Below, in pieces: positions 24,813-34,985 of a stretch of DNA of 64,000 bases (position 1 is the first letter of the stretch; the number at the start of each line of letters is the position of its first letter). The notes beneath the pieces were generated by a model that saw nothing but the letters and a program-made list of their open reading frames with translations, made no database searches and was not told where the DNA came from. Origin of the DNA: DUQX01 sp050948825 (GTDB lineage: Bacteria; Bacillota; Dethiobacteria; DTU022; UBA8154); the NCBI GenBank assembly GCA_050948825.1, contig JBMNEO010000001.1:21450-85449 (forward strand). The letters run 5' to 3'. The position numbers and the translations under genes are program-made.

Positions 24813-27414
24813 TCATATCTTTCCTTCCAGCACATTCGTTCCATAATTTTTTTGCTGTTGAGTCTTCTTCTCGTATGGGCTGTTGTACTGAAATATATAT
24901 CCTCCTGATGCAAATGTTTCGGAGTGAAATAATTCTTTACTGGTATAGATTTTTCCGGAAAATTCCATAATGCCGGGCTCGGAGCAGCAGACTATTGTAT
25001 TAAAAGGCGGCTGCTTTTTCAGCAATGTGTTCCATCCCTGTAAAAAGGGCAGCGCATCTTTCCCGGATACCCGTTTAATAATTATATCGTAATCAAACTC
25101 GCTGTCTTGAATATGATAGTCCGCCTTTTTATTTTCAGGGTTGAAAGAAATCCTAACGGCATCTTTTTTGTATTTGCCGAGGATTATTTTCTGGGGCAGC
25201 ACCTCGTCATTTTCTTCCCCTGCCTTGTAGTACAGGAGAGCCCCTTGAATTTTTTTGCCGGGGCAAACGAACAGGCAGTACAGCAGCATGCCCAGGATTA
25301 AAAAAATCAGGAGCGTAATTAATGCAACACCCACTCCGTACAGCAGAGGGCGAAAAGAAGAGGATAAGATACGTGCCAGTGCTATCCCCGGGGTGATGAT
25401 TTCCAGCTCCATCTCCAATATCTGCGGTTCCACTGCGGTGGAAGAATTTTCCGCCACAAAGGCTAACCGGAGCGGGTAAATCCGGGGTTGTAAATCCTGA
25501 AAAAGGTTTAAATCCAGGTTAAAGCTCGTTTTTTGACCGGGTTCAAGCGTAATTCCCCGCGAACTGAGGCCGCCCACCGGATCTTGCCGCTGATCAACGA
25601 ACAGTGTTTCCTGGAAAGGGGATTCGTTGTTTACTTCCAGAGTTCAACGAGATGCTCCTTCCCGCAAGCGAACTGTATTCAAGGCGGGAAGCGTTAATAT
25701 GTACCTTACCCGGAGCGTAAACGGCAAAGGGATCCAGGCCTTTTTCTACAGTAAACTCGCTGCCCATGTATTTTCCTGCAGCAAGCAGCGCAGCGGTGGC
25801 TATCCCCTCTTTTTTAAATGTATGGCGGCCGGACCAGATACCGTCGGCCCTCTTTATATCCCCCTGCTCCTGTTTGCCTTGATCGTTCAGCGGGACGGTT
25901 TCCCTCGTCCCGTCCTCGTAATTAATTACTAAACTAAAGTTGTCAACTATAAGCTCACGGCCTTCCTCCAGCCTCTTTCCCCGGGCATTTAATGCACCGG
26001 TTATCACAACTTCTTCTCCCAAGCGAATATCCTCTGCCGGCCAAAAGTCGGTACTCAACGTTGGAAGTAATTTTACATAAAATTTAAACGGATCGGTACT
26101 GATAACCTGATCATCAAAAAGCAAGCGCAGCGTTAGCTCATAGGTACCCGTCTCATCAACTTTATCATAAACGCCGGTATAGTAACCGCCTTTGCCCTCC
26201 TGCAGCGGGATAAAGACGGGATCGGCGCCGGATTTTTCCAGTTGTATCTCCACTTTCAGGGGGATATCCTGCAAAAAATCGTCGCCGGTTACCTTTACTT
26301 TTAACTGGAGCGGCTCGTTTAAAGGATGCTGTGATAAGGGGACAGGTTCCTCCAGCCAGCCTTTGATAAAAAGATCCATATCCCCCAGGACGTTGACCTC
26401 CCCGCTCCCCGAGAAAACGGCCTGCCATTTTCCGGTATGAGTGTCTCCGGGGTCCGAGAGGACAGCCATGCTGTAGTTTTCATGGTTGTTTACCGTTATT
26501 CTCTCTATTTCGCCGGGTCGGCTCCCCGGCGGGACAATGGACAACTCGCATTTTCCCGCAGCCAGGTTAACGGCAACTAGATTAACCTGCCGGATATAAT
26601 CTTCTACCTGGAATTCGAACGCCTGTGGCGAACCTTCCTGGAGATGAAATGTCCGGTTCACCAGGCTCCTGCGGTTTTTCAAATGTCCCAAAAGCTTGAA
26701 GAAGGAAACCACAAGTTCACCCGGCTCTTCCAAAAGATAGGAGTCCCCTTTTGTGTCCAGGGAGATCTTTTGCGTCAGCTCCGGGTTTATCTCATCGCTA
26801 AAGGCAACCGTGTAAATCGGTATGCCGGAGAGCGCATAGTCTTCGACTAATTTCCAAAGGGAATCCATATATGATCCCATAAACGCAGGGTTATTTTGCG
26901 TGAGCGCAGGGTCGGGGCTCGGTTCCCCATCCGTAAGGAGCACTGCCAGCTGGCGGGCGTTCCCGGTTCCGGCTGCTTGAAATTGTTGAAACTGCCCGCG
27001 GGCCGCTTCCAAAGCCTCCAAATAATCCGTGTATCCCCGGGGTTGAAGTTCAGCAGAGAGCTTCTCCTTGATCTGTTCTTTTCTGGAGGTGCTTTCGATC
27101 CGCTCCAGGGGAAATACAACTCTGGCATCATGGTCAAAGGTGATCACCCCCAGGAAGTCCTCGGGGCTTAGCAGATCAATAAAAATTCGGGAGGCCGTTT
27201 CCCGCAGCATTTGCGGATCTGTATTCTGCATGCTGCCGGAAGTGTCGATCACCAAAATGATGGCAAGCTTCTCCCCGGTGAGAGCTTCCTCTGCCCGGAC
27301 GTCAGGGGTAGAGCAAAATAGCATGCAGGGTAAAATAATAATCGCCATGATCGCTGTGACAAATAGTTTGTATGGAATCCATCTTTTTGATGCTGCCATA
27401 TTTGACGCTGCCAT
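24813..27414 (-). pseudogene. Secreted/membrane VWA-domain protein, frameshifted near its middle
   Basis: The signal peptide (LFVTAIMAIIILPCMLFCST) is followed by a von Willebrand A domain (residues about 45-235) with the MIDAS motif VIDTSGSMQ and TDGEPSPD. Two or three beta domains follow to residue 600. The frame then breaks. The next frame (25620 down to 24813) reads EVNNESPFQETLFVD, VGGLSSRGITLEPG, two closely spaced TM stretches (residues LLYGVGVALITLLIFLILG) and a cytoplasmic FHA-like or unknown beta domain. Removing one G near 25640 (GGAAGT to GAAGT) joins them into about 865 residues. It sits directly after tadC. Tad loci often encode VWA proteins, perhaps tip or adhesion subunits. 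Whether the break is real is open. Confidence 0.78.
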
Positions 27415-27438
27415 AGGTATTCCTCCTAAATATTCCTC

Positions 27439-28368
27439 CTAGAACATTTCCCCAAATGATTGAAAAATCCTGAGAAACGCCGGGCCCAACAACACTACAA
27501 ACAGGGTGGGGAAGATAAAGAAAACCAGGGGGAAGAGCATCTTAATCGGAGCCTTCATAGCCGCCTCTTCAGCCCGCTGCCTGCGCTTCTGCCGCATGGT
27601 GGAGGCCTGGATACGCAATGTCTTCGCGATATTGCTGCCAAGCTGTTCGGATTGAATTACAGCGCTGATGAAACTGCTCAAATCGGGAACCCCTGTACGC
27701 TTTACAATCCCGCGCAGCGATTCCTCATGGGTCCTCCCCAGGCGCATCTCTTCCAGTGCACGTGCAAATTCTTTGCCGAGGGCGCCCGTTTCCTGTTCCG
27801 CAACTCTTTTTAAGGACATGGTAAAGCTTAAGCCGGCCTCCACGCTGACCAGCAGCAGGTCGAGAACATCCGGCAGGGCTTTTTGTATCTCTTTTTGCCG
27901 CTTTTGGGCCTGCGTGTTGAGAATATTGTAGGGCAGCATCCCCCCGATAATGACCGCCAGCGCTGTTATTAAAAAAAAGTTCTGCCCCTCCAAGTTTCTC
28001 AACCAGGAAAAGGCCAGGGCTAAAAGGAGAAAAACCAGCACCATCGCCGCCTGCAGCGAAACAAAACCGTTAAATGATATATTCCACGGGTTGCCGGAAT
28101 AGGAGATTTTTCTTTCAATACTATTGCGGAATTCCCGCGGGGTAACGCTCCCCAAAACCCCGCTGATCTTTTTAAAACCTGGCCGGATCAGCCTTTCAAA
28201 GAAGGGTTTTTTTAGTTCATCTTCCTCATTGTCGCCCGTATCCATTTTTTTAACTTCCAGTAGCCGCTCCGCAAGCTGCCGCTTGCTGTTGAAAAATACT
28301 TCAGAAACAGCAACGACCAGCAAAACGACAGTGGAAAAGGTTAGCAAATATATTACCGGGGATAACAT
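27439..28368 (-). CDS. tadC: TadC-like pilus assembly membrane protein
   Basis: This inner-membrane platform protein belongs to the GspF/TadC family. The ATG at 28368 follows GAGGG with seven bases spacing; the longer frame to 28452 lacks a site. TM segments lie at about residues 2-22, 95-112 and 120-137, plus one at the C-terminus (MLFPLVFFIFPTLFVVLLGP). The T2SSF domain has ALPDVLDLLLVSVEAGLSF, KEFARALEEMRLGRTHEESL and FISAVIQSEQLGSNIAKTLR. It pairs with TadB, encoded just upstream. The 169-nt gap between them is larger than others in the operon and holds no gene I can support. Confidence 0.92.
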   Translation of the reverse strand: MLSPVIYLLTFSTVVLLVVAVSEVFFNSKRQLAERLLEVKKMDTGDNEEDELKKPFFERLIRPGFKKISGVLGSVTPREFRNSIERKISYSGNPWNISFNGFVSLQAAMVLVFLLLALAFSWLRNLEGQNFFLITALAVIIGGMLPYNILNTQAQKRQKEIQKALPDVLDLLLVSVEAGLSFTMSLKRVAEQETGALGKEFARALEEMRLGRTHEESLRGIVKRTGVPDLSSFISAVIQSEQLGSNIAKTLRIQASTMRQKRRQRAEEAAMKAPIKMLFPLVFFIFPTLFVVLLGPAFLRIFQSFGEMF

Positions 28369-28537
28369 TTTTACACCCTCTTTAACGTTCAATAATTCCG
28401 GAATCCAAATGACTATATCCGGTGCAAATCTCAGGCGCGCCCAGGGCGACATAAATCGGATCGTTATCGCGCACGGTGAAACCTACATACCGGGTCCGGT
28501 CCGAAGCCTAGACTCGATCGTATGATCTTCGAATACA

Positions 28538-29473
28538 TTACCCGACGATCTGCATAACCACTGCAAAGCCAAGCATGAGCAGCCCCAGGGTTTCCTGCAC
28601 GAGCGTTAACATATAGTCAGGGTTCATGATCGCTAAAAAAGCGGCAACAGCAAAGGGTAATAATACAATAATGATCGCGGACAATTTGCCCTGAGCCGTG
28701 AGGGTTTTAATCTCCCCCTGGATTCTGACACGTTCCCGTATGGTGTGCGCGATATTATCCAGGATCTCGGCAAGGTTGCCGCCGACCTGTTTCTGGATGA
28801 GCAGTGCGGTTATGACAAGATTAAGATCGTCGCTGTCGATCCTCTCCCCAAGGTTATGCAGCACTTCCTCAAGCTGTTTGCCCATACGGTTTTCCAGGAT
28901 TACCCGACCAAATTCCTCGCCGATCGGGGGGGGCATCTCCCGCTGGACTACAGCCATGGCCTGTGGAAAACTAAAGCCTGACCTGAGGCCGCTGGAAACG
29001 ATGGAGAGCGCTTCCGGAAGCTGGCGTGTAAAAGCGGCAGTCCTGCTGTTTTTTTTAAGATCGACAATGATTCCGGGGAGCTTTAACCCTGCCAGCCCGG
29101 AAAGGATGGAAAACAGCAAAGATCCGCTAATAATGTAAATAAGGAAGAACATCGCCAATCCGCTAAAAAAAGTCAGCCCCGCATACTCTTCCGCGCGCAT
29201 TAAGATGTGCGCCTGCAGCAGCTTTTTCTGGATTGTATGCTGATTGCCGCGCCGGGAGATCGTTTTTCCCAGCAGGCCCAAAAAACGCAACAGTTCGCCC
29301 CCGAAACCATTAGACCTGACCGTCTCCGGCTGTGCAGGGGCGGCCTCAGGCATGGTACAGGTTTTTAACCTTTCCCTGACAAGCATCTGTGAAGAAAAAA
29401 TAAGCTGGTGCATCCCTGCAAACAGCAATATTACGGTTAAAAAAGCACCGCTACAGGCTACGTAAAACATCAT
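28538..29473 (-). CDS. tadB: TadB-like pilus assembly membrane protein
   Basis: Another GspF-type platform subunit. TM segments lie at about residues 5-22, 105-135 and the C-terminus (LTLVQETLGLLMLGFAVVM). The T2SSF domain contains LPEALSIVSSGLRSGFSFPQ, EFGRVILENRMGKQLEEVL and VITALLIQKQVGGNLAEILD. It should form a hetero-oligomer with TadC, energised by the CpaF ATPase. It lies 16 nt after the cpaF stop. Confidence 0.92.
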   Translation of the reverse strand: MMFYVACSGAFLTVILLFAGMHQLIFSSQMLVRERLKTCTMPEAAPAQPETVRSNGFGGELLRFLGLLGKTISRRGNQHTIQKKLLQAHILMRAEEYAGLTFFSGLAMFFLIYIISGSLLFSILSGLAGLKLPGIIVDLKKNSRTAAFTRQLPEALSIVSSGLRSGFSFPQAMAVVQREMPPPIGEEFGRVILENRMGKQLEEVLHNLGERIDSDDLNLVITALLIQKQVGGNLAEILDNIAHTIRERVRIQGEIKTLTAQGKLSAIIIVLLPFAVAAFLAIMNPDYMLTLVQETLGLLMLGFAVVMQIVG

Positions 29474-29488
29474 CTTAGAACCTCCTGG

Positions 29489-30799
29489 TTAGAACCTTCT
29501 GAAAGCCGGCTCGGGATGTTTATCCTGAAATATTTCCATACTCAATTTCTCATTGTATGCTTTCAGCTTTTCCATACACTGGGGAATAATGCCGGTCGGC
29601 ATGTGTCTTCCGCTAATAAAGCCTTTTTCATTAATACCTGACTGGTTATAAACAAAGATATCCTGCATGGTGATCGTATCGCCTTCCATCCCGACCACCT
29701 CAGTTATCTTGACTATTTTGCGGCTCCCGTCATTAAGGCGAGACTGCTGAATTATAAGGTCGATAGCCGAGGAAATCTGCTCCCGGATCGCCCGCAGGGG
29801 TAAATCCATCCCCGCCATAAGCACCATTGTCTCCAAACGTGCCAGGGCATCTCTGGGATTGTTGGCATGCAGGGTCGAGATTGATCCATCGTGTCCCGTA
29901 TTCATCGCCTGAAGCATGTCAAGAGCCTCGCCCCCCCTTACCTCACCGACCACAATACGATCGGGGCGCATCCGCAGTGAGTTGATGACGAGATCCCTGA
30001 TCGCAATTCTTCCCTTGCCGTCTATATTCGGGGGACGGCTTTCCAGGGTAACAACGTGCTCCTGCCAGAGCTGCAGCTCTGCCGCGTCTTCAATGGTAAC
30101 GATGCGCTCCTTTTCAGGGATGAAGCTGGAAAGCACGTTTAAAGTAGTGGTTTTACCGCTGCCGGTCCCTCCGGAGACGATGATATTCGCCCGGGCGCGC
30201 ACGCACCCCCTTAAAAAGTTTGCTATTTCCCTGGTCATCGTGCCAAAGCCGATCAAATCCTCTGACTTAAAGGGGTCCGTGGCAAATTTCCGGATTGTCA
30301 GAACAGGACCCCTGACGGCCAGCGGCGGGATTATTGCGTTCACCCGCGAGCCGTCCGGCAGGCGGGCGTCAACCATCGGCGAACGATCGTCGATCCTTCT
30401 TCCCAGAGGAGCAAGGATCTTCTCTATCGTATGAACAACATGGGCATTGTCCCGGAAACATACACCGGTTTTTATAATTTTTCCGTCCCGTTCAATAAAA
30501 ACCTGGTCGCAGCTGTTTACCATAATCTCTGTAACGGTAGGATCGTGAATGAGCGGATCTATCGGACCGTAACCGAGGATTTCATCTGCCACATCCTCAA
30601 TGACTTTTTGGCTGTCGCTTTGCGAGAGTTCCCGGCCAAACTCATTCAGGACAACTTCTAAAGTGCGGTTTATTTGCTTGTAGAGATGTTCCTTTCGAGC
30701 CGGATTCATTCTCTCCGGGAAAAATGCGCTGTCTGTCGTACCAATGACCTGTCGCAGGGTTTCACTGACAATTATGTCCAGCTCTATTTTCTTATTCAT
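29489..30799 (-). CDS. cpaF: CpaF/TadA pilus assembly ATPase
   Basis: This is a GspE/VirB11-type ATPase that powers Tad pilus extrusion. An N-terminal helical part is followed by VADEILGYGPIDPLIHDPTV and TEIMVNSCDQVFIERDGKI. The core has RLPDGSRVNAIIPPLAV, Walker A (VSGGTGSGKTTTLN), ERIVTIEDAAELQL (Asp box), RMRPDRIVVGEVRGGEALDM (Walker B) and GHDGSISTLHANNP (His box). The start overlaps the cpaE stop by 8 nt. At 436 residues it is a complete, ordinary CpaF, in contrast to the tailed paralogue at 36084. Confidence 0.95.
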   Translation of the reverse strand: MNKKIELDIIVSETLRQVIGTTDSAFFPERMNPARKEHLYKQINRTLEVVLNEFGRELSQSDSQKVIEDVADEILGYGPIDPLIHDPTVTEIMVNSCDQVFIERDGKIIKTGVCFRDNAHVVHTIEKILAPLGRRIDDRSPMVDARLPDGSRVNAIIPPLAVRGPVLTIRKFATDPFKSEDLIGFGTMTREIANFLRGCVRARANIIVSGGTGSGKTTTLNVLSSFIPEKERIVTIEDAAELQLWQEHVVTLESRPPNIDGKGRIAIRDLVINSLRMRPDRIVVGEVRGGEALDMLQAMNTGHDGSISTLHANNPRDALARLETMVLMAGMDLPLRAIREQISSAIDLIIQQSRLNDGSRKIVKITEVVGMEGDTITMQDIFVYNQSGINEKGFISGRHMPTGIIPQCMEKLKAYNEKLSMEIFQDKHPEPAFRRF

Positions 30800-31967
30800 T
30801 TCCTGTTGCCACCCCGTTTTCTAATATTTTACGTGCTATGCGCTGAATGCCGCGGCTGATTCTTGCCCGGGGATTGAGCAGGACAACAGGAACGCCTTTG
30901 TTTAATGACGAAGATACCAGCCTGTGCTCCGCCGGCAGCAACCCGTAAAGGCTTTGCTCCAGAGTTGTCTCGACATCCCTGCTCTTTATCTCACCCCGCG
31001 GTTCTGCCTTGTTAAGCAGCAGTCTTATCTTATGCCTGGGATAGTTAATAGTATTTAAAGAAACCATGCAGGCCCTGGTATTGCGAATCGCAGCTAAATC
31101 CTGCGTGGTAACAAGCATGAGCAGGTCGGCTTCCTGAAAGGCAGGGCTCATTGCGTCACCGGCACTTACAGGCAGATCTATAACAACATAATCAAATCCT
31201 TCTTGCAGGATCTTGATGATTGCTTCAACATGATCGGCGCCAATGAAATTTGTCATCTGCGGCTGTACGTTGGCGGCCAGCACCTTGACGCCGGATTGAT
31301 GCTCAGTGAGGTAGCCGTTTAACAGATCACTGTCAAGGTTGCGGATATCATTGACAACATCGGCAATTGTATAACGCGGAATAAGATTTAAGGCCAGAGA
31401 AATACTGCCAAAATCGAGGTCTAGATCTAACAGCGCTACCTTCTTACCTTTATGCTTCGCCAGGGAAACCGCAAGGTTTGTGGAGAAAAAGGTTTTGCCG
31501 ACGCCTCCTTTGGTGCTAAATACCGTAATAACCTTTCCCCTGCGGAGGTCTTTTTCCGCTCCGGGCTTTTTCTCTCGTTGCAGCTCCCTTTTCTTCTTCT
31601 CCAGCTGAAAGCTGCGGTGGATGGCATCAACCAGTTTTGATGGTGGAAAGGGATAGACGATCGCGTCCTTTGCCCCGGCAATAATCGTTTTACGCATAGC
31701 TTCTTCATTTATTTCATCTTCAATCATGATAGTCGAAATCCAGGAGTGGGATAAAGAAAGCTGTTCCGCCAGCTTGTAACCGTCTTCCGAAAGAAGTGCA
31801 TCAATGAGCATCACATCCGGATTACTTTTCTCCACCATTTCCAGCGCCTCTTCAGCACTGCCGGCTTCACCTTCCAGCTTGATAAACTCCACATTGGAAA
31901 GGGTTCCGGCGATAGCTGACCGCTTTTCCGGGTCATTTTCAACAACGAGTACTTTAATACGCTCCAT
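30792..31967 (-). CDS. cpaE: CpaE/TadZ-like protein, receiver plus ParA-type ATPase
   Basis: This protein positions Tad pilus machinery. Residues 1-120 are a receiver-like domain (VLVVENDPEKRSA, PDVMLIDALLSEDGYKLAEQ). Residues about 140-391 are a MinD/ParA ATPase with deviant Walker A (FSTKGGVGKTFFSTNLAVSL), VALLDLDLDFGSISLALNL and DYVVIDLPVS. It lies 4 nt after cpaB. The receiver keeps an Asp at the expected site (MLID), so phosphorylation is possible. Confidence 0.93.
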   Translation of the reverse strand: MERIKVLVVENDPEKRSAIAGTLSNVEFIKLEGEAGSAEEALEMVEKSNPDVMLIDALLSEDGYKLAEQLSLSHSWISTIMIEDEINEEAMRKTIIAGAKDAIVYPFPPSKLVDAIHRSFQLEKKKRELQREKKPGAEKDLRRGKVITVFSTKGGVGKTFFSTNLAVSLAKHKGKKVALLDLDLDFGSISLALNLIPRYTIADVVNDIRNLDSDLLNGYLTEHQSGVKVLAANVQPQMTNFIGADHVEAIIKILQEGFDYVVIDLPVSAGDAMSPAFQEADLLMLVTTQDLAAIRNTRACMVSLNTINYPRHKIRLLLNKAEPRGEIKSRDVETTLEQSLYGLLPAEHRLVSSSLNKGVPVVLLNPRARISRGIQRIARKILENGVATGNE

Positions 31968-31971
31968 GAAA

Positions 31972-32715
31972 TCACCTCTCCCTGAACGATTCTAAGTTTT
32001 CGGGGCTATAATAATCAAGCCCTACTGTTTCTTCGTCGAGCGGCGAGCGCAGGCTCAGGTGGAAAGTCCCGTTAACATTGGCAAAGGCAAGCACTTCGGC
32101 CTGCGCCGGAGTAACCAGAAGCGTTACTGAATTTACAAGCTGCCTTTCCTCATTATCCTGCGGAAGGGTATGCTCTCCGACAGCCAGCACAGTGACATTT
32201 TGAACCACGGTGTAAACGATGGGGACTTCTTTGATGTCAGTATCGTCATAGGAAACCAGAACATCAACCTTATCCCCCGCCGAAATATAACCGGCAACCC
32301 CGATTTCCTCGCTGTTTATGGGGATAGAAAACCCCCTGAGTTTTTCCGGCACACGGTAAGACAGCCCGGCCCGCCTGACGTCCGTAGCAACCCGGCTTTT
32401 CAGGACCTGCTCTCCTTTAATAATATCCGCCCTGGAGATGCCGCCGACAGCCTCGTCCAAACTCGTCAGGGCCTCCGGATGCAGAGTATCTTCCGGGACA
32501 GAAGTAATTGTGAGCATCTCCGATGTTATTCTGCTGTGCTGCGGTATTGTAATACCGGCGACCACCACGTCTGTTTGTGGGACGGGCGGCAGCGTTGAAG
32601 CCGCAGCAGGGTTTTTAAGATACTGGTTTAACGCTAAAACTGTAATAAGTCCCATAATCACCGCCAATAACAAAAGCTTTCTACCGGATTTCAAAAGAAT
32701 ACCCGCCCCTTTCAA
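31972..32715 (-). CDS. cpaB: CpaB/RcpC pilus assembly protein
   Basis: One N-terminal TM (LLLLAVIMGLITVLALNQYL) is followed by a SAF domain (VVVAGITIPQHSRITSEML) and the RcpC domain (LRGFSIPINSEEIGVAGYI, SAGDKVDVLVSYDDTD, VVQNVTVLAVG, VTLLVTPAQAEVLAFAN). The length (247) is typical. CpaB is a periplasm-side or wall-side assembly factor, here in a Gram-positive. The RcpC part aligns well with the 158-residue fragment at 35580. Confidence 0.93.
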   Translation of the reverse strand: MKGAGILLKSGRKLLLLAVIMGLITVLALNQYLKNPAAASTLPPVPQTDVVVAGITIPQHSRITSEMLTITSVPEDTLHPEALTSLDEAVGGISRADIIKGEQVLKSRVATDVRRAGLSYRVPEKLRGFSIPINSEEIGVAGYISAGDKVDVLVSYDDTDIKEVPIVYTVVQNVTVLAVGEHTLPQDNEERQLVNSVTLLVTPAQAEVLAFANVNGTFHLSLRSPLDEETVGLDYYSPENLESFRER

Positions 32716-32722
32716 TTGAGCT

Positions 32723-33649
32723 TTACTCCACTAGCACAAGGTTGTAAACACCAAAGTCATTTTCATCAGCAGGATCATCGGGTGAAGAAGGCGAAGCGTT
32801 ATTCGGCAAAAACCATTTAATAAACTTCCCCGTAACATTACACATATTTCCACTGCCCTCTACCCCTGTTATCTCGAAGCATGCAAAGCCGGCCACCTGT
32901 ATCGAACCTCTCCCGCTTACATCTGTTATGCTGCTGTCATAAAGCGGGATTATAACAATCGTGTCATTATGGTCAAGCCTGTAACTTATCCCTTGATTTG
33001 TAGGCCCGGACATGTTTCCCGGTTCGGTGTCGATATAATCACCAATGGAGATTACTCCCTGGTAACCGTGCTTGATATTATTCCTGTAGTTGTTCGCTCC
33101 CGTACCCCCGAGAGCGATTGCGCCGAAATTACCATTGCCGATGGATCCGTCCTGCCATTTTCCAACTTTGAGCAGGACCTCTTCGCCGTAACTATAATCT
33201 TCTCCGGGAGGCGGCATAGGTACGATAAAGGGAACAATCCCGGTTACCGCCCTGGCCGGCTTGATCGCAGCTTTGGCCCGCGCAGATACTGACGTTGAAT
33301 GAAAGCCCAGGACCTTTGCAAATGAGAAGTCAACAACCTGGCTGGCGGATACCGTGATTTCACAATTGTTGCCGGAGACAGTTACGGTAACATTCTCCGG
33401 CTCTGCCCCGTTTTTCGAAGCATATTCAAGCGCTCTCGTTTCGGCTTGAGCGGGGTTGCTTACCAGTTCCTGGGCTCCCGCCAGCGCTGCGGCATCGGCA
33501 GCGGTAACCATTTTTCTTCTGGCATAGGCGATACTCCCTACATCGGTAACCATCGCCGTTAAGCCGAGCAAAAATACCATTGCGGCGGCGATAATTACAA
33601 GGACACCCCCATTTTCATCGGTTAGCAGCAAATTAAACTTTTTCTTCAT
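32723..33649 (-). CDS. TadG-like pseudopilin/assembly protein
   Basis: The ATG at 33649 has AAAAGGATG nine bases upstream; the frame upstream to 33697 lacks a site. The N-terminus has DENGGVLVIIAAAMVFLLGL, a TadE/TadG-type TM, followed by TDVGSIAYARRKMVTAADAA and ALAGAQELVSNPAQAETRAL, the Flp-associated TadG signature. The remaining 200 residues are an extracellular domain (SYGEEVLLKVGKWQDGSIGN) that holds no named motif I can see. It overlaps or adjoins the tadE-like gene and shares its operon. Role: minor pilin or initiator of Tad assembly. Confidence 0.87.
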   Translation of the reverse strand: MKKKFNLLLTDENGGVLVIIAAAMVFLLGLTAMVTDVGSIAYARRKMVTAADAAALAGAQELVSNPAQAETRALEYASKNGAEPENVTVTVSGNNCEITVSASQVVDFSFAKVLGFHSTSVSARAKAAIKPARAVTGIVPFIVPMPPPGEDYSYGEEVLLKVGKWQDGSIGNGNFGAIALGGTGANNYRNNIKHGYQGVISIGDYIDTEPGNMSGPTNQGISYRLDHNDTIVIIPLYDSSITDVSGRGSIQVAGFACFEITGVEGSGNMCNVTGKFIKWFLPNNASPSSPDDPADENDFGVYNLVLVE

Positions 33650-33693
33650 TACACAGTCATCCTTTTTGCTTGCCGGGCCATGATCAAACTCAA

Positions 33694-34203
33694 TCATGTG
33701 ACCGGCAGGATTTTCGTGCCGTCCTCATCGCCCCCGGGGATAAGGGCAAGGTCCGCCGTCGAAATTAAGGCAGAGGCGGCCTGCCCAACCTCGAGGCGCA
33801 TTGACGCGGTGGAGACCAGCGGAAAGACATCTCCGACCATTCTATCCAGAATGGGAACAATTACATCCACAGATGCATTAACCGTGACTTCTATTTCTTC
33901 GCCAACGATACGGTTTGAAGGGCCGGGGGTGATGGAGATAGAATCGGAAGAAACATTGAGAAATGGCGTAGAAGCCACACAATCTAAAACCATGCTCTTA
34001 ACATCGTCATCTGATTTTCCGACCGCAGCAAGGCGCGCTCCATCCCTGACTGCATGTGAAATAGTAAGCTGGCCATTAAAGATCAAACCAAACTGAAGTA
34101 TGCCGAAAAGCAGCGGGGGCAGGACAAATATTAATAAGAGCGCAAACTCAACCAGAGACTGCCCCTTTTCCGTTTTTTTCATAAACTTCAGCAGCTTAAC
34201 CAT
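33694..34203 (-). CDS. tadE: TadE-like minor pseudopilin
   Basis: The start MVKLLKFMKKTEKGQSLVEF has the conserved G-Q-x-x-V-E-F of TadE prepilins, where cleavage is expected after Gly. A hydrophobic helix (ALLLIFVLPPLLFGILQFGL) follows, then FNGQLTISHAVRDGARLAAV. The C-terminal 100 residues are beta-rich. The prepilin peptidase encoded at 34292 is the likely processing enzyme. Confidence 0.9.
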   Translation of the reverse strand: MVKLLKFMKKTEKGQSLVEFALLLIFVLPPLLFGILQFGLIFNGQLTISHAVRDGARLAAVGKSDDDVKSMVLDCVASTPFLNVSSDSISITPGPSNRIVGEEIEVTVNASVDVIVPILDRMVGDVFPLVSTASMRLEVGQAASALISTADLALIPGGDEDGTKILPVT

Positions 34204-34291
34204 GCTCTCACACTCCTAACCTGGACATAGCCGGCGGCAACAGGCTTGCCCCGCCTGCTTGCAGGCAACGGCAGCACGTTGCCGGAATAAT

Positions 34292-34891
34292 TTAAAACAG
34301 GCTGTATAAAACGGGCTGTGCAGCTCCGCTTAAGGCGATAATTGTTCCTGCTGCTATGGCTACACCGTAAGGCAAATAGACCTTTTCCGCTGAATGCGTC
34401 TCAAAAGAAGATGATAATAATAATGATAGCTGATTAAGATAAGGGTTTCTGAATCTAAAATAAAGTAAAGCAAGCAAGGGAACGGCAACAAAGGCCAGTA
34501 TTTTCTTTAATATTCTTAAAAACTGCCGGTTATAAATTAGATAGATAACAGCAAGAATTCCCCCGCAAAAAGCGGTAAATACCGCGGCATAAAAAACAAA
34601 CTGCAATCCTTTTAAAGCGCCGATAGCCCCCAGGAGTTTTACATCGCCCCCTCCCATGCCGCCGAGCATAAAGGGGATGAAAAAAATGGCTAACCCTAAT
34701 AGCAGGCCGTAAACGCTGAACAAAAAACCTTCCGGCCCGCCCGTAATTGTATGAGCCAGCAAACCCCAGAGCATTACCGGAAACGTCAGGAAGTTGGGGA
34801 TTTTTTTCCTGGTAAGGTCAAAAAAAAGCGCTGCCAGCAGCAGGGCAAGCAATATATAATCGTTATACTGTAAAGGCAGTTGTAAAATCAT
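34292..34891 (-). CDS. Prepilin peptidase (A24, CpaA/TadV-like)
   Basis: This membrane aspartic peptidase cleaves Flp, TadE and TadG leader peptides. The first catalytic Asp is in LAALFFDLTRKKIPNFLTF. The second is in GMGGGDVKLLGAIGAL, the GxGD motif typical of the family. Six hydrophobic segments span its 199 residues. The start has AGGAGCG upstream of the ATG. It lacks the N-terminal zinc methylase domain of PilD, as usual for TadV. Confidence 0.93.
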   Translation of the reverse strand: MILQLPLQYNDYILLALLLAALFFDLTRKKIPNFLTFPVMLWGLLAHTITGGPEGFLFSVYGLLLGLAIFFIPFMLGGMGGGDVKLLGAIGALKGLQFVFYAAVFTAFCGGILAVIYLIYNRQFLRILKKILAFVAVPLLALLYFRFRNPYLNQLSLLLSSSFETHSAEKVYLPYGVAIAAGTIIALSGAAQPVLYSLF

Positions 34892-34985
34892 AAGAACGCT
34901 CCTGCTAATTCAAGTAATCGGGGGAGAAAACACCCCGGAGATACTGCTCCCGCGATGAAGAGGCCTTTTGTATCTTCATTACGTT

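Noticed and set aside
28369..28537. Open stretch (YVGFTVRDNDPIYVALG) in the tadB-tadC gap
   Set aside because: It has no start codon and stops on both sides; too short to call as a gene.
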